DNA from: Prevotella sp. | GTDB lineage: Bacteria; Bacteroidota; Bacteroidia; Bacteroidales; Bacteroidaceae | Length of the DNA stretch: 64,000 bases | Reading direction: 5' to 3' | Assembly: GCA_017561825.1 (NCBI GenBank) | Contig: JAFZBK010000010.1 | Location: forward strand, 1-64,000 | Shown: piece after piece, positions 51,582 to 61,900 of the stretch | How positions within the stretch are numbered: position 1 is the stretch's first letter | Layout: each line of letters begins with the position of its first letter | The notes under the pieces: model-generated | Seen by the model: only the letters and a program-made list of their open reading frames with translations | What the model was told of the DNA's origin: nothing | The model's database searches: none | Made by a program: the position numbers and the translations under genes

Positions 51582-53996
51582 CTAAAACTCTACAAGAACG
51601 CGTACATTAACTTGGCGCCCTGTAAGATAGTTGGGCACGGCATATTGCTGACTGGTTACGTCGGTAATCCAATAGTACGAGTTCACGTTGTTGATGCCGA
51701 AGAGGTTCAGACAGTCGATACCCAGCCACACGTTCTTCACCCACTTGCTGGCGGGTGTTGACGGTGTGCTGACGGGGTAGGGCGACTCGATTTTGGATTG
51801 ACCAATCAGACGATAGCTCATACCGATATCTGCTCGCTTATAGGCAGGTGCCCGGTAAGGCATCTTATCGAGTCCTTTGTGAGGGGTGCTGAATGGCAGA
51901 CCGTCGGCAAAGGCGAGTTTCAGCGACATCTTCCAGCGGTCGGTACCAGGGAAATAATCGGTGAAGAACAGGTTCATGGCCCAACGCTGATCGGTGGGCA
52001 ATGGTATCTGCTTCCCGTTGATCTTCATCTTCGTATCCATCAGCGAGAAGGTGAGCCACGAGTCGCTACCCGGCACAAACTCACCATAGAGCTTCAGGTC
52101 GAGACCCATGGCATGACCACCACATTGCTGACTGGCATCATATACAATCTTCACGTTGTTCACGGTGTAGGGCACGAGGTTGTTGAGCAGCTTGTAATAG
52201 GCTTCCGCCGTGAACTGGAAGGGTCGGTCGAGCATCTTGAACCGCTGTTCGTAGGCAGCAATAAAATGGATGGAGCGCTGACTCTTCACGCGTTCGTTCA
52301 GCGTGGCATAGGTGATGCCGTTGATGGTGGCCGTGTCGCGCAGTTCCTTGAAGAACGGCGCCTGGTAGTAGAGTCCTGTGGCAAAGCGCAGGGTGACATC
52401 CTGGTTGAATGCAGGAATGATGCCTAACGAGAGGCGCGGACTGAACAAACTCTCCCTGTTGAAGTTCCAGTGCGAGAAGCGTACGCCGTAGTTCAAGGTG
52501 AACAGCGTATGCTCGCCCGGACTGGTAAAACGGTAGGTGTCTTGGGCATACACTTCTAGTCGGTTGGCTCTCAACTCGTTCCTTGCATCCAGCGTGTAGA
52601 TCATATTCAGGTCCTTACCCGTATGAGGAATACTGTAGCCGCTTGAGTCGCGCATCTCATATTCTCGTAAGGTCTCCTTCACCCGCTCAATCTTGTAGGT
52701 AACACCCGTCTGCAAGTCGTGTTTCCTTACCTTCTGCTTCAGCATCAACTTGAAACTCTGCACGTTGGCTTTCAGGTAGTTGCGTGCATGCTCCATGTAA
52801 GTACCCACGCCCAGGTTCTCGCTCGTCTCCGTCTGTGTCAGCCAGTACTGACCTTGGATGTCGTAGCGTTCCTGCTCATCGGTATAGAACGTGGAGTAAA
52901 TTAACGACAGATGTGTATCGTTGGTGAGGTGGCGTGTGATGTTCAGCGTACCGAAATACGTACGGAATAGGTCTTTCTCCCATCCGTCGAAATACACGCG
53001 GAACGACTTCACATTCTCCATTGTACCGAACTTCGTCTCACGGTCCTCTGGGTCAAACTGATAATGGTTATCAGCTATGTCACCAATCAACTCGATACTC
53101 CATCGCTGGTTGGGCTGATAGGTGAGGTAGGTCTGGTAATCGAGGAAGTTCGGCTGATACTCACCCTTCGTCTCCATGGTTCCTAACAGGTAACGGGTGG
53201 TCTTGTAACGCAGTCCGTTGCTCCATGTCAGCTTCTTATTGGCGAAGCCCACATAGGCGCTGGCGCCCAGCAGACTGGCGGATGCGGTGGCCTCGAACTT
53301 CTTCGGACGCTTGTATTGGATATCGAGGGCAGACGACATCTTATCACCGTATTTTGCCTCGAAACCACCTGTAGAGAAACCAATCTTCTCCACCATGTCG
53401 GGGTTGATGACAGATAGTCCTTCCTGCTGTCCGCTGCGTACCAGGAAAGGACGATATACCTCCACATTATTAATATATACAGAGTTCTCGTCGAACGATC
53501 CTCCTCGCACGTTATACTGACTCGACAACTCGCTGTGCGTACTCACGCCAGCCTGTCCTTGAATCATCTCCTCCACAGCATTACCACTGGCCGACGGCGT
53601 GTTCTGGATATCCTTCTTGTCAAGTTGTTGTGTACTGCCGGTCTGTCTGATCCTCTCTGTCACCACCACTTCGCCCAGCTCCTTACTCTCGTCAAACAAC
53701 TGGATCTGTAAGGTCTGCTTTCCTTGGGGACGGCGCAACACACGCGTCTTGGTCTTGTAGCCAATCATAGAGAACTTAACTTCTACGCTGTCAGCGCTCT
53801 GCAGTGTCATACTGAATTCTCCCTTCAGGTTCGTCATGGCCACCTTCCCCTGTTTCCAAACCGACACAGTGGCCAGCTCTACAGGGTTGTTGTCCTGGTC
53901 GGTCACCTTACCCTGCAGCGTAAAAGTCTGTGCCTGCAAACCGAGCGATGTCAGGAGCAGACACATCAGGATGAAGCACATTCTTCGTATCATCAT
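51582..53996 (-). CDS. TonB-dependent receptor with carboxypeptidase-like N-terminal domain
   Basis: Outer-membrane transporter, 804 residues. Signal peptide (MMIRRMCFILMCLLLTSLGLQAQ), then a carboxypeptidase-regulatory-like beta domain (about 24-100, LQGKVTDQDNNPVELATVSV), a plug domain (about 115-220, GNAVEEMIQGQAGVST, YNVRGGSFDENSVYINNVEV), and a long beta barrel ending LTGRQVNVRVLVEF with the usual terminal aromatic. No SusD partner is adjacent and the barrel is shorter than SusC proteins, so it is not a typical PUL pair. The neighbour across the divergent gap is a GH43-like enzyme. Substrate unknown. The frame extends to 54143; start chosen from the signal peptide. Confidence 0.88.
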   Translation of the reverse strand: MMIRRMCFILMCLLLTSLGLQAQTFTLQGKVTDQDNNPVELATVSVWKQGKVAMTNLKGEFSMTLQSADSVEVKFSMIGYKTKTRVLRRPQGKQTLQIQLFDESKELGEVVVTERIRQTGSTQQLDKKDIQNTPSASGNAVEEMIQGQAGVSTHSELSSQYNVRGGSFDENSVYINNVEVYRPFLVRSGQQEGLSVINPDMVEKIGFSTGGFEAKYGDKMSSALDIQYKRPKKFEATASASLLGASAYVGFANKKLTWSNGLRYKTTRYLLGTMETKGEYQPNFLDYQTYLTYQPNQRWSIELIGDIADNHYQFDPEDRETKFGTMENVKSFRVYFDGWEKDLFRTYFGTLNITRHLTNDTHLSLIYSTFYTDEQERYDIQGQYWLTQTETSENLGVGTYMEHARNYLKANVQSFKLMLKQKVRKHDLQTGVTYKIERVKETLREYEMRDSSGYSIPHTGKDLNMIYTLDARNELRANRLEVYAQDTYRFTSPGEHTLFTLNYGVRFSHWNFNRESLFSPRLSLGIIPAFNQDVTLRFATGLYYQAPFFKELRDTATINGITYATLNERVKSQRSIHFIAAYEQRFKMLDRPFQFTAEAYYKLLNNLVPYTVNNVKIVYDASQQCGGHAMGLDLKLYGEFVPGSDSWLTFSLMDTKMKINGKQIPLPTDQRWAMNLFFTDYFPGTDRWKMSLKLAFADGLPFSTPHKGLDKMPYRAPAYKRADIGMSYRLIGQSKIESPYPVSTPSTPASKWVKNVWLGIDCLNLFGINNVNSYYWITDVTSQQYAVPNYLTGRQVNVRVLVEF

Positions 53997-54122
53997 AGAC
54001 AATAACGTACCTTTCCACGATTTTATTGTATAGACCCCTTGGAATGAATGTTTCAACCGTCGTTCGTAACAATAACGAAAGAAATAGAAACAATTTGAAA
54101 ATAACTTTTCCGTCGAATTGAT

Positions 54123-54130
54123 TACCTTTG
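54123..54130 (+). promoter_or_regulatory. -7 box of the GH43-like gene
   Basis: TACCTTTG, 26 bases before the ATG at 54157; -33 spacing is not standard. Confidence 0.6.
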
Positions 54131-54156
54131 CACAAAAATCCAAAACTAATTACAAA

Positions 54157-56205
54157 ATGAAAAGAATCTCTATGTTGTTCCTGATGTTCCTTGCCGTTAT
54201 GGCGGTGAGGGCACAGAATCCTTATCTCCCTTTGTGGGAGCATGTGCCAGATGGCGAACCCCGTGTGTTTGAAGATCCGGATAATCCCGGGAAGTACCGT
54301 GCCTATATTATTGGTTCGCACGATGTCAACTACTCAGCCTACTGCGGTCCTGATATCCGCATGTGGTCGGCTCCCGTTGAGGATCTCAGCCAGTGGCGCG
54401 ACGAGGGTCCTATCTTCACCTATTATGTAGATGGACAGTGGGACACAATGTATGCTCCCGACCTTGTAGAGGTGAAGGATAAGAAGACTGGTAAAAAAAC
54501 TTACTACCTCTATCCTCATTCCCGTGGATGGCGCCGCACCCCGATGGTTTGCAAGGGTGACCGACCCAACGGTCCTTTCACACCCATCAACCTCACAGAG
54601 GATGGTCGTCAGTGCGTGCCTGGCTCGTTGATTGACTTCGACCCGTCGGTGTTCATCGAGAATATCACTGACAAGAAGGATAAGGATTACGACATCGGTT
54701 TCCGTGCATACGTCTTCTATGGCTTCCAGCACTCTACGGCAGTTGAACTCGACCAGAACACGATGTACTCACAGCGCCCGGGCACAGAGGCCATCGATCC
54801 GTTTATCCCCGCCAGCAGTGCTGACGGTCGTCTGCTCGACAAGGCAGGCAGCGAGTATAAGGCACTGTACGAAGGACAGGATCCGCTCGACTTCAACTTC
54901 TTCGAGGCTTCCTCCATCCGTCAGGTGGGTAACAAATACGTGATGGTATTCTCTGGCTATAGCGGTAAGGAGTACGGTCTGGGTAACACCAACTCAGCGC
55001 TTCGCTACGCCTTTGGCGACAGTCCGCTGGGTCCTTGGCGCTCTGGTGGCGTGTTGGTTGACTCCCGTGGTGTGGTTGTAGGCGAGGATGGCTCGCAGCT
55101 CATCACCACCAACTTCGGACATAACACCCACGGCTCATTGCAGGAGATCAACGGTCAGTGGTACGTCTTCTATCACCGTCCTCCACGTGGCTTCGGTAAT
55201 GCCCGTCAGACTATGGTAGCTCCTGTGAAGATTACATGGGATAAGAAACCGGTGGCTAAGGGTGGTAAGGTAACCATTACGGGTTATGATCCCTATGTGA
55301 AGAATAATGTGTGGACAGCCAAGGCCAGCGACGGGAATGAATATACCGGTGCTGAGGTGACCAGCGAGGGCTTCCAGATCTTCGGTCTGCCTCCCTATGC
55401 CTACTACTCAGCAGGTTATGCCTGCTTCGTGTATGGCGGTACCAACAGTAACGACTGGATGCAGGACAACCACGATGTGTGGAACAACTCCATGGATCTC
55501 GCCGGTATCACCAATGGCGGTATCGTCGGCTTCAAGTACTTCGGCTTTGGTGGTCTGGCTAAGGATACCAAGGGCGTGAAGGCTTTCGAGGGCACAAAGG
55601 TGGGTAATGGTACGAAACTCACTGTGAATCTGACACCCAGTGGACGCGGTGCCTTTAAGATTCGCGTGCTGCTCGACGATCCTTGGAAGGGTAAGGAGAT
55701 TGCCTCTATCGATATCCCCGCTGATGCCAAGGGCGTGATTGATTGGGTTGCTGATGTTCCCGCAGTCGAAGGACTCACGGGCAAGCATGCCATCTATCTC
55801 GTAACCGAAGGTCCTGAGGTACAGGCTCCGCAACAAGGCTTCGGACAGTTTGGTGGCCGTCGTGGTGGTCCCCAGCAGCCGCAGCGTCCGCAGGGTCTCT
55901 ACGACCTCCACGGAATCGGCTTCGGCAAGGCTGGCAGTCCTTGTGTGGCTCCTATTGTTCCTCAGGTAACCATTACTTGCGACGGTAAGGCGTTGACCAT
56001 TCCTTCAACCCCTGTTCGCTTCACCAACCAGAACGGTTATCCCGATCAGATTCGTTATCAGCTGTATGGTCCACTGAAGAATAACAGTAAACTCACTGCT
56101 ACTTCCAATGCCAATGTGAAGTTCGACATCAGTCCTATCGTTGAAGGCCGTGCCACCATCAAGGCCACCTACAACGGTCAGACAAAGATATTCCTGATTA
56201 ACTAA
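54157..56205 (+). CDS. Exported GH43-like glycosidase
   Basis: 682 residues with a signal peptide (MKRISMLFLMFLAVMAVRAQ). The first half is a five-bladed propeller of GH43 type: NPYLPLWEHVPDGEPRVFED near residues 21-40, GSHDVNYSAYCGPD near 55-68, MYAPDLVEV near 106, DFDPSVFIEN near 165, FFEASSIRQVGNKYVM near 253 (candidate general acid Glu) and HNTHGSLQEINGQWYVFYH near 330. The rest contains CBM-like beta domains and a Gly/Gln/Pro-rich linker (PQQGFGQFGGRRGG) near 570. An arabinan- or xylan-type substrate is plausible. The frame could start at 54118, but the -7 box excludes that. Confidence 0.8.
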   Translation: MKRISMLFLMFLAVMAVRAQNPYLPLWEHVPDGEPRVFEDPDNPGKYRAYIIGSHDVNYSAYCGPDIRMWSAPVEDLSQWRDEGPIFTYYVDGQWDTMYAPDLVEVKDKKTGKKTYYLYPHSRGWRRTPMVCKGDRPNGPFTPINLTEDGRQCVPGSLIDFDPSVFIENITDKKDKDYDIGFRAYVFYGFQHSTAVELDQNTMYSQRPGTEAIDPFIPASSADGRLLDKAGSEYKALYEGQDPLDFNFFEASSIRQVGNKYVMVFSGYSGKEYGLGNTNSALRYAFGDSPLGPWRSGGVLVDSRGVVVGEDGSQLITTNFGHNTHGSLQEINGQWYVFYHRPPRGFGNARQTMVAPVKITWDKKPVAKGGKVTITGYDPYVKNNVWTAKASDGNEYTGAEVTSEGFQIFGLPPYAYYSAGYACFVYGGTNSNDWMQDNHDVWNNSMDLAGITNGGIVGFKYFGFGGLAKDTKGVKAFEGTKVGNGTKLTVNLTPSGRGAFKIRVLLDDPWKGKEIASIDIPADAKGVIDWVADVPAVEGLTGKHAIYLVTEGPEVQAPQQGFGQFGGRRGGPQQPQRPQGLYDLHGIGFGKAGSPCVAPIVPQVTITCDGKALTIPSTPVRFTNQNGYPDQIRYQLYGPLKNNSKLTATSNANVKFDISPIVEGRATIKATYNGQTKIFLIN

Positions 56206-56211
56206 AATAGA

Positions 56212-56322
56212 GGAGTGTGGAGAGTGGAGTGTGGAGTGAGAATAGTACTGAGATACAGAATTCTGTATTTATGGCCTTGAACTATAAACATATCTCACTC
56301 CACACTCCACTCTCCACACTCC
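56212..56322. repeat. Inverted 7-base arrays around a 16-bp palindrome
   Basis: Left arm 56212-56239 (GGAGTGT, GGAGAGT, GGAGTGT, GGAGTGA) and right arm 56295-56322 are exact reverse complements over 28 bases. In the 55-base interior is the palindrome atacagaattctgtat (56253-56268). It lies between the convergent GH43-like and panE genes, 3 bases from the panE stop. Confidence 0.95.
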
Positions 56323-56325
56323 ACT

Positions 56326-57237
56326 TTACAAATATTTACTCTGTATGAACCTCAGTTCCTGTTCCAGCATCTCGAGTTTAGGCATGGGACATCCCGCTTT
56401 CTTGGCCTCCTCGATAGGACGCGAATAGAGGTAATCAATTTCCATCGGACGGTGGAAGTCGGCATCGAGCTTCATGCTGGGCTTATACGGTGTCATTGCC
56501 TTCGTCATGGCAATCATCTTTTCCACGAAAGGCTCATCCACATGATCCACGCCCAATGCGCGGGCAGCAGCCACCACCTCCATCATCTGGTCGCGTATCA
56601 GCTGTTCCGTGGCGGGATTATCCAGTAACTTGTTCGTTGTGGTGTCAAGCGCCACGGTCATCCCATTGAACGGCATGTTCCACACGGCCTTCTTCCAGCG
56701 AGCCTCCTCATATTCCACCTCGTTCGCCTCGATCTCGGTGTTACGGAAATCGTTCAGCAGTTGAGCGAACAGATCCTTATCCTTCACGGAGTAGTTCCCT
56801 AAGTTGATGCTACCATAGCACTGATGGTCGATATGACCAGGTCCTACCTTGCCTGAGCAGATGAAAGCCAGACCAGCCACGATCTGCAGGGTGGGGAAGA
56901 GGTCTTGTAGATCAGACTCCAGACCGATTCCGTTTTGGATCAGCACCACCACGGTGTTCTCATGCAACATCGGTGGCAGCAGGTTGCGCAACAGATGCTC
57001 GTTAGTGGATTTCAGACACACCAGAATCACATCGCAAGGAGGTATATCCGCTGTTGAACGATAGGCGTTCACCTGATCCAGATGGAAACTGCCGTCGCAT
57101 GAATCCACCTGCAATCCGTTCTCCTTCACATACTCATAATCGGTGTGCAGCAGGAAGTGCACCTCATTTCCCGCCTTCGCCAGCTTACCGCCATAGTAAC
57201 CGCCAATGGCGCCAGTACCTATAATCGCATATTTCAT
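56326..57237 (-). CDS. panE: 2-dehydropantoate 2-reductase
   Basis: NADPH-dependent reductase that makes pantoate for coenzyme A synthesis. 303 residues: Rossmann loop IIGTGAIGGYYGGKLAKAG at the start, VILVCLKSTN near 70, VLIQNGIG near 97, the catalytic Lys region ARWKKAVWNMPFNGMTVAL near 180-198 and a helical C-terminal domain with KPSMKLDADFHRPMEIDYL near 255. Length fits. -7 box TACCTTTG at 57259-57266, 22 bases before the ATG. Confidence 0.92.
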   Translation of the reverse strand: MKYAIIGTGAIGGYYGGKLAKAGNEVHFLLHTDYEYVKENGLQVDSCDGSFHLDQVNAYRSTADIPPCDVILVCLKSTNEHLLRNLLPPMLHENTVVVLIQNGIGLESDLQDLFPTLQIVAGLAFICSGKVGPGHIDHQCYGSINLGNYSVKDKDLFAQLLNDFRNTEIEANEVEYEEARWKKAVWNMPFNGMTVALDTTTNKLLDNPATEQLIRDQMMEVVAAARALGVDHVDEPFVEKMIAMTKAMTPYKPSMKLDADFHRPMEIDYLYSRPIEEAKKAGCPMPKLEMLEQELRFIQSKYL

Positions 57238-57258
57238 ATCACTTCACTTTTCTCGTTG

Positions 57259-57327
57259 CAAAGGTACGAATTATTTTCAATTTATATGACAGTAACTGAT
57301 GGAAATGGATTTTTTTTCATACCTTTG
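57259..57327. promoter_or_regulatory. Divergent promoter pair, panE and phosphoesterase
   Basis: TACCTTTG on the minus strand (57259-57266) for panE and TACCTTTG on the plus strand (57320-57327) for the gene at 57370. Confidence 0.7.
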
Positions 57328-57369
57328 CATGTGACATAAGTCAATAAATAAGAGATAAGGAATGGTTTT

Positions 57370-58461
57370 ATGAAGTGGGGAATGATCATATTCATGCTAT
57401 TGCCCCTCTTGGGCAATGTGTATGTGCTGTGGCATGTATGGCGCATCCTGCCGCTTCCCTCCTGGGCGAAGGTGGTGGTAGTGTCGTTGATGGTGTTCGC
57501 CTTCCTGTTACTTTTCGTAGGCTTCTCCCGTCATATACACCTGAGCATGCCCCTTGCCACGGCGGTGTATGAGATTGGAACCTCGTGGCTGTTTATCTTG
57601 CTCTACCTGTTCATGACTTTTCTGCTGTTGGATATCGGGCGCTGTGTGCATCTGATACCTGCAACCTTTTTGAAGAATAGCTGGGCAGGAACATTGACAG
57701 TTGCCGGTGCCATGCTCATCATCTTCATCTATGGGAATATCCATTATCATCATAAGGTGAGACAACCGCTGACACTCACAACGGAGAAGACACTCGCTCG
57801 TCAGATGAAGGTGGTGATGCTTAGTGACTTACATCTCGGCTATCATAATCGGAGAGCTGAGTTGGCAAGATGGGTGGATATGCTTAATGAGGAGAAGGCT
57901 GATCTGATCCTGGTGGCTGGGGATATCATCGACAAGAATTCGCAGCCGCTTGAAGAACAGGAGATGGAGAAGGAATTCTTACGCTTGAACGCACCCGTTG
58001 TGGCCTGTTTGGGTAACCATGAATATTACGGGGGCGAGTCGAATGCATTACTCTTTTATAAGAAAGCCGATATCACCCTGTTACGTGATAGTGTGATAAC
58101 GGTGGGCGATCTATGTATCATTGGCAGGGAAGACCGTTCCCATCCGAAACGAAAGACATTACAGGAGTTGTTGAAAGATGTTGACCGCACGAAATACCTC
58201 ATCGTGCTCGATCATCAGCCGTTCCAGTTAGAGGAGGCAGAGCAGAACGGCATTGATTTCCAGCTGAGCGGGCACACCCATCACGGTCAGGTATGGCCCA
58301 TCTCATGGATCACGGATAGGGTATATGAGTGTGCCTTCGGCGAATGGCAGCGAGGAAACACCCGATATTACGTTACCAGCGGTATGGGCCTCTGGGGCGG
58401 TAAGTTCCGGATCGGCACCCGTTCAGAATATGTGGTGGCCGAGATTACACGCGACAGGTAG
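57370..58461 (+). CDS. Membrane metallophosphoesterase
   Basis: 363 residues: four predicted membrane segments (about 3-22, 34-53, 69-90, 105-122), then a calcineurin-like phosphoesterase domain with all metal motifs: VVMLSDLHLGYHN near residue 148, ILVAGDIIDKN near 180, ACLGNHEYYGG near 214, VLDHQPF near 278 and SGHTHHGQVWP near 298. Resembles the YaeI/YkuE group of membrane-anchored phosphoesterases; a lipid-pyrophosphate or lipid-A substrate is possible but unproven. Confidence 0.88.
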   Translation: MKWGMIIFMLLPLLGNVYVLWHVWRILPLPSWAKVVVVSLMVFAFLLLFVGFSRHIHLSMPLATAVYEIGTSWLFILLYLFMTFLLLDIGRCVHLIPATFLKNSWAGTLTVAGAMLIIFIYGNIHYHHKVRQPLTLTTEKTLARQMKVVMLSDLHLGYHNRRAELARWVDMLNEEKADLILVAGDIIDKNSQPLEEQEMEKEFLRLNAPVVACLGNHEYYGGESNALLFYKKADITLLRDSVITVGDLCIIGREDRSHPKRKTLQELLKDVDRTKYLIVLDHQPFQLEEAEQNGIDFQLSGHTHHGQVWPISWITDRVYECAFGEWQRGNTRYYVTSGMGLWGGKFRIGTRSEYVVAEITRDR

Positions 58462-58472
58462 TTACCTGTCTG

Positions 58473-58880
58473 TTATTTCGTGTAGTCCTTCGGCGTGAAC
58501 AGGTAGTCGTACAACTTCTTTCCTTTGTTCTTCGAAGAGAAGTAGATATAACGGAAGTTATAGTTTGCCTCCTTGTAACGCATCAGGGTAGGGGCGTTCA
58601 TCACATCGCTGAGCAGTGCCTTATAGACTTCTTTCTCTGCATCACCCGTCAGTAATGTGTCAGCATCACCCCGTAAGGAATAGTAATAACAGATGGTCTT
58701 ACTATCGCGTTCAAAGGTCATACTGTCGGAGATAACATTCATGTCAACAGGTGCAGGACAGTATTTCTCTGTATATTCCTTACATTCGCGTTCCGTCCTT
58801 TCGTCCAGGTTCTCATGACAGGCACAGAGTCCTGTTCCCAAAATCATTGCCATCATCATGGCTCGCGCAATTCCCTTCAT
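58473..58880 (-). CDS. Lipoprotein, unknown function
   Basis: 135 residues with a lipoprotein signal (MMAMILGTGLCAC, Cys near residue 20). The mature part has CHENLDERTERECKEYTEKY, a central mixed segment around YYYSLRGDADTLL and a C-terminal FRYIYFSSKNKGKKLYDYLF. No family is recognised. It follows tamB through a gap of 7-base array and is convergent with the phosphoesterase gene, 11 bases away. Confidence 0.75.
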   Translation of the reverse strand: MKGIARAMMMAMILGTGLCACHENLDERTERECKEYTEKYCPAPVDMNVISDSMTFERDSKTICYYYSLRGDADTLLTGDAEKEVYKALLSDVMNAPTLMRYKEANYNFRYIYFSSKNKGKKLYDYLFTPKDYTK

Positions 58881-58888
58881 ATCTAATA

Positions 58889-58916
58889 TTTAATGTTTCA
58901 TGTTTAATCTTTAATC
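58889..58916. repeat. 7-base array at the tamB/lipoprotein junction (TTTAATC)
   Basis: On the plus strand TTTAATG, TTTCATG, TTTAATC twice. The tamB stop codon lies inside it. Same heptad as 394-435. Confidence 0.88.
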
Positions 58917-61900
58917 TTTCTTTATTCCCAACAGGTCCCGCCACGAGTTAAAGTCCTTCTTCATGATCAGACCCACACCCTGGGTAGTCAGACTGTTTCT
59001 GGTGAAATACCTATCATTCGTCTGGTTATACACTTTGATGGCCAGGTTACCACTGGGGAACAAGAGGTAGCGCACATCGAAGTCACCGATAAACGATGTC
59101 GTAGCATTGGCATTGTCACGGTAACCGAACTGTCCGTTGATGAGGAGTCGGTTGTTCAGCAGTCTTCCACTGAGCAGACCCTCGTATTCGGCATTGTTCC
59201 ATCCCTCATCACCTGTGGAGATGTTGGCGCCGAAGTTCCAGTTGCTGGTGTTGACGAACGAGCTGAGCACCGAGTTGATCTGCTGACTGATCGTACCGCT
59301 GAGTAACGACTGCATGGCCAGACTGGTCTGACTCTGCGTGTTGTTCTCACCGGCATTATTGGTGTTCTGCGTATAGAAGCGACCGATACTGAGCAGGTAG
59401 ATCACCTGCTGGTTCATCTCCTCCTCACCGTTGATGAGTGCTCGCACCATCTGTTTGGCATCCGTGTTCACCGTAGGCAGGTCGAGGTCGAAGTCCACCC
59501 GCGGTTCCTGTGGCGTTCCAGTGATGTTCATGATACAGTCAACACGGATGTTATTACTACTGAAACTCTTACCGATCTGCAGGTCGGAAAGGGGAACACC
59601 ATTCACGGTGTAGAGCGCCTGCAGGTTCAGGATGGCATCATAGGGATCACCGCCGAACACAATGGTGCTACCCGGCTGGAACTGGAAGTCCTTCTTGATG
59701 ATATTCTGGATGGTGAGCTTATAGACACCATGGTCCACATTATAGTTGCCGAACATATCGAACGCCCCCTTATTAAAATATGATGCATGGATAGAACCGT
59801 TGCCGTTCAGTGCGATATAGTCGCCACTGGCTTGATCCATCAGCACACGCAGGGTGAAGTCAGGCGTGGTATTGATCTGGAAGTTGATATGGATATCTGA
59901 GGGGATATCAGGCAGTTTGATCTGTTCTCCTGTCACCACCTCCACCTTCTCCGACTCATTCTTGTCTCTCCAGGTGATGAACTCCTGTTTAGAGATGGCA
60001 TCCGGACTGGCAGCGTTGTATTCGATAAACGAGTTTCGCTCAGGTGTACCGCTGATCTCGAAGTCGATGCGTCCGCTTCTTCCTGTGATGGCGCAGTTTC
60101 CTGATGCAATGACAGTACCGTAGAAAGTGTTGTCACCGTAGGTGGGGAAGTCGTAGCACAACAAGTGCTGCGCCTGTATATCCAAGTCGTAGGTGAGTCG
60201 TGTAAGATGCTTATGATGCAGTGCTCCGCTGAGGATACCGATGTTTCCATTTCTGTCGCGAATCGTATCAGCCTGGAAGATGATCTCGTCGGGGATGAGT
60301 CTGACGGTATCGCTCTGCATCACATAGTGCGTGTTCAGTGTGGTGATGTCGAAGCCACCGTTGCCCACGATCATACCCGTGAGGTTGATCTCACTGAGGT
60401 CGCCTGCCAACCGAAGATCACCCGTACCCCTTGCCTCCACATTCGCCATGAAACTTCCGCAGAACGACTCCAGGAACTCCAGTCGGGTATTCCTTGCCCC
60501 GATGGCAAGATCAATCTCATGTCTTGCAGGCGAAACAAATCCCTTGACGAGCGTCTGTGCCTGTTCCGCGTCATCAGCATGGGCATCGATATCTATCTGC
60601 TTGTCCTCCTGATTCCAGTTCACGGCTGCGAAGAGCGTTCCCATTCTTCCTTCCTGGAAGCGGAACTCGCCTACAGACAGGTTGGCGTTGGCCTGAGGAT
60701 GATGGAAGGCCGACTTTATACAAGCCTTTCCAGATGCCTTGCCACTGAATCTCACGGAGTGGAAGTTCACGAGGTCCAGGATATAGCTCACGTCCACATC
60801 CTGCAGGTCGGCCACAAGCGAGTCGGCAGCGGATTCCGTGCCCTTACCAGTGATGATGATATGCTGATCGTTATGCTCGATGGCGAAGTAGTCAACAAGC
60901 AGGTTCTTCTCGCTATAGATAATGTCAGAAGGCTGCACGTGCCATATAGAGTCGTTCACCAGCACTTCCGAAGGATGGATGCGCATGTGTGCCGCCGCCT
61001 TTCCCTGATCGGTCTTGAAGAACTCCGTGGTACTGTTGAACGTTCCCTTGATGGGATGTGGCTGGTTGTTGTTCCAGTTCAGACTGGTAATCAGCTCGTT
61101 GTTGGCAGCATTGGCATTGAGGTTGATGTCGAGTCGTTGTCCGTTATCCATCAGTTTGCGTAGATGACTGCTCATGAGGAGTTCATCTACATCCGAGGTG
61201 TGGAGACTCACGATACCATCTTCATAGCTCCCGCCGTCGTAGGTGAAAGACGGTAACCTCAACGTCATATCCATCTTCTTGGCATGGTCGTTCATGGTTC
61301 CCTCCACATGCATCGGCTGATTCAATACCACAGGGATATGGAGGAAGGTGTTCAGCCAGTCAGACCGTGTGATATCGGCGTTGATGGTGAAGTTATTATG
61401 TCGCACATTGTTTGTCTTGGGCAGTCCAGGCAGGGTAGGGAGCTTCGAGCCGATGAAGTTGATGATGCTCTGTGGCAGTGAAGCATAGTCGTACTGTCCT
61501 TGGATATTGATATCACCAAAGTCACTCTGCATATTCAGATATCGCACGTCTCCATCGTTGGCTGCCAGCAAGTGAAGGTCGTTTAAGGAGTAGTTCTCCT
61601 CCGAGGAGGTCATGGAGAAATGACTGATATCCAGCGTACCGTTCATGTTGTTGATCGAGTTGCCAGTGAAGTCGGCATCGATATCCGCATCGAAGGTGGC
61701 ATCCTTGAACTGGTTCGACAGATGCAGGGCCTGCGGATTGAAGTGACGTACCGTTCCGGTGAGGTTCGTTTTCGACTGCTGACCGTCCAAAACGATCATA
61801 CCTGTCACATCTATATCGCCATTGGGATCTGTTAACGTTAGCTGACCATTAAAGGTGTTTTTCTGATAATCACCATCAATGGATAAGTCGTTGTAAATGT

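Noticed and set aside
56212..56322. Ordinary bidirectional terminator
   Set aside because: Arms are far longer than needed, are separated by 55 bases and lack T-runs; termination may occur but does not explain the structure.
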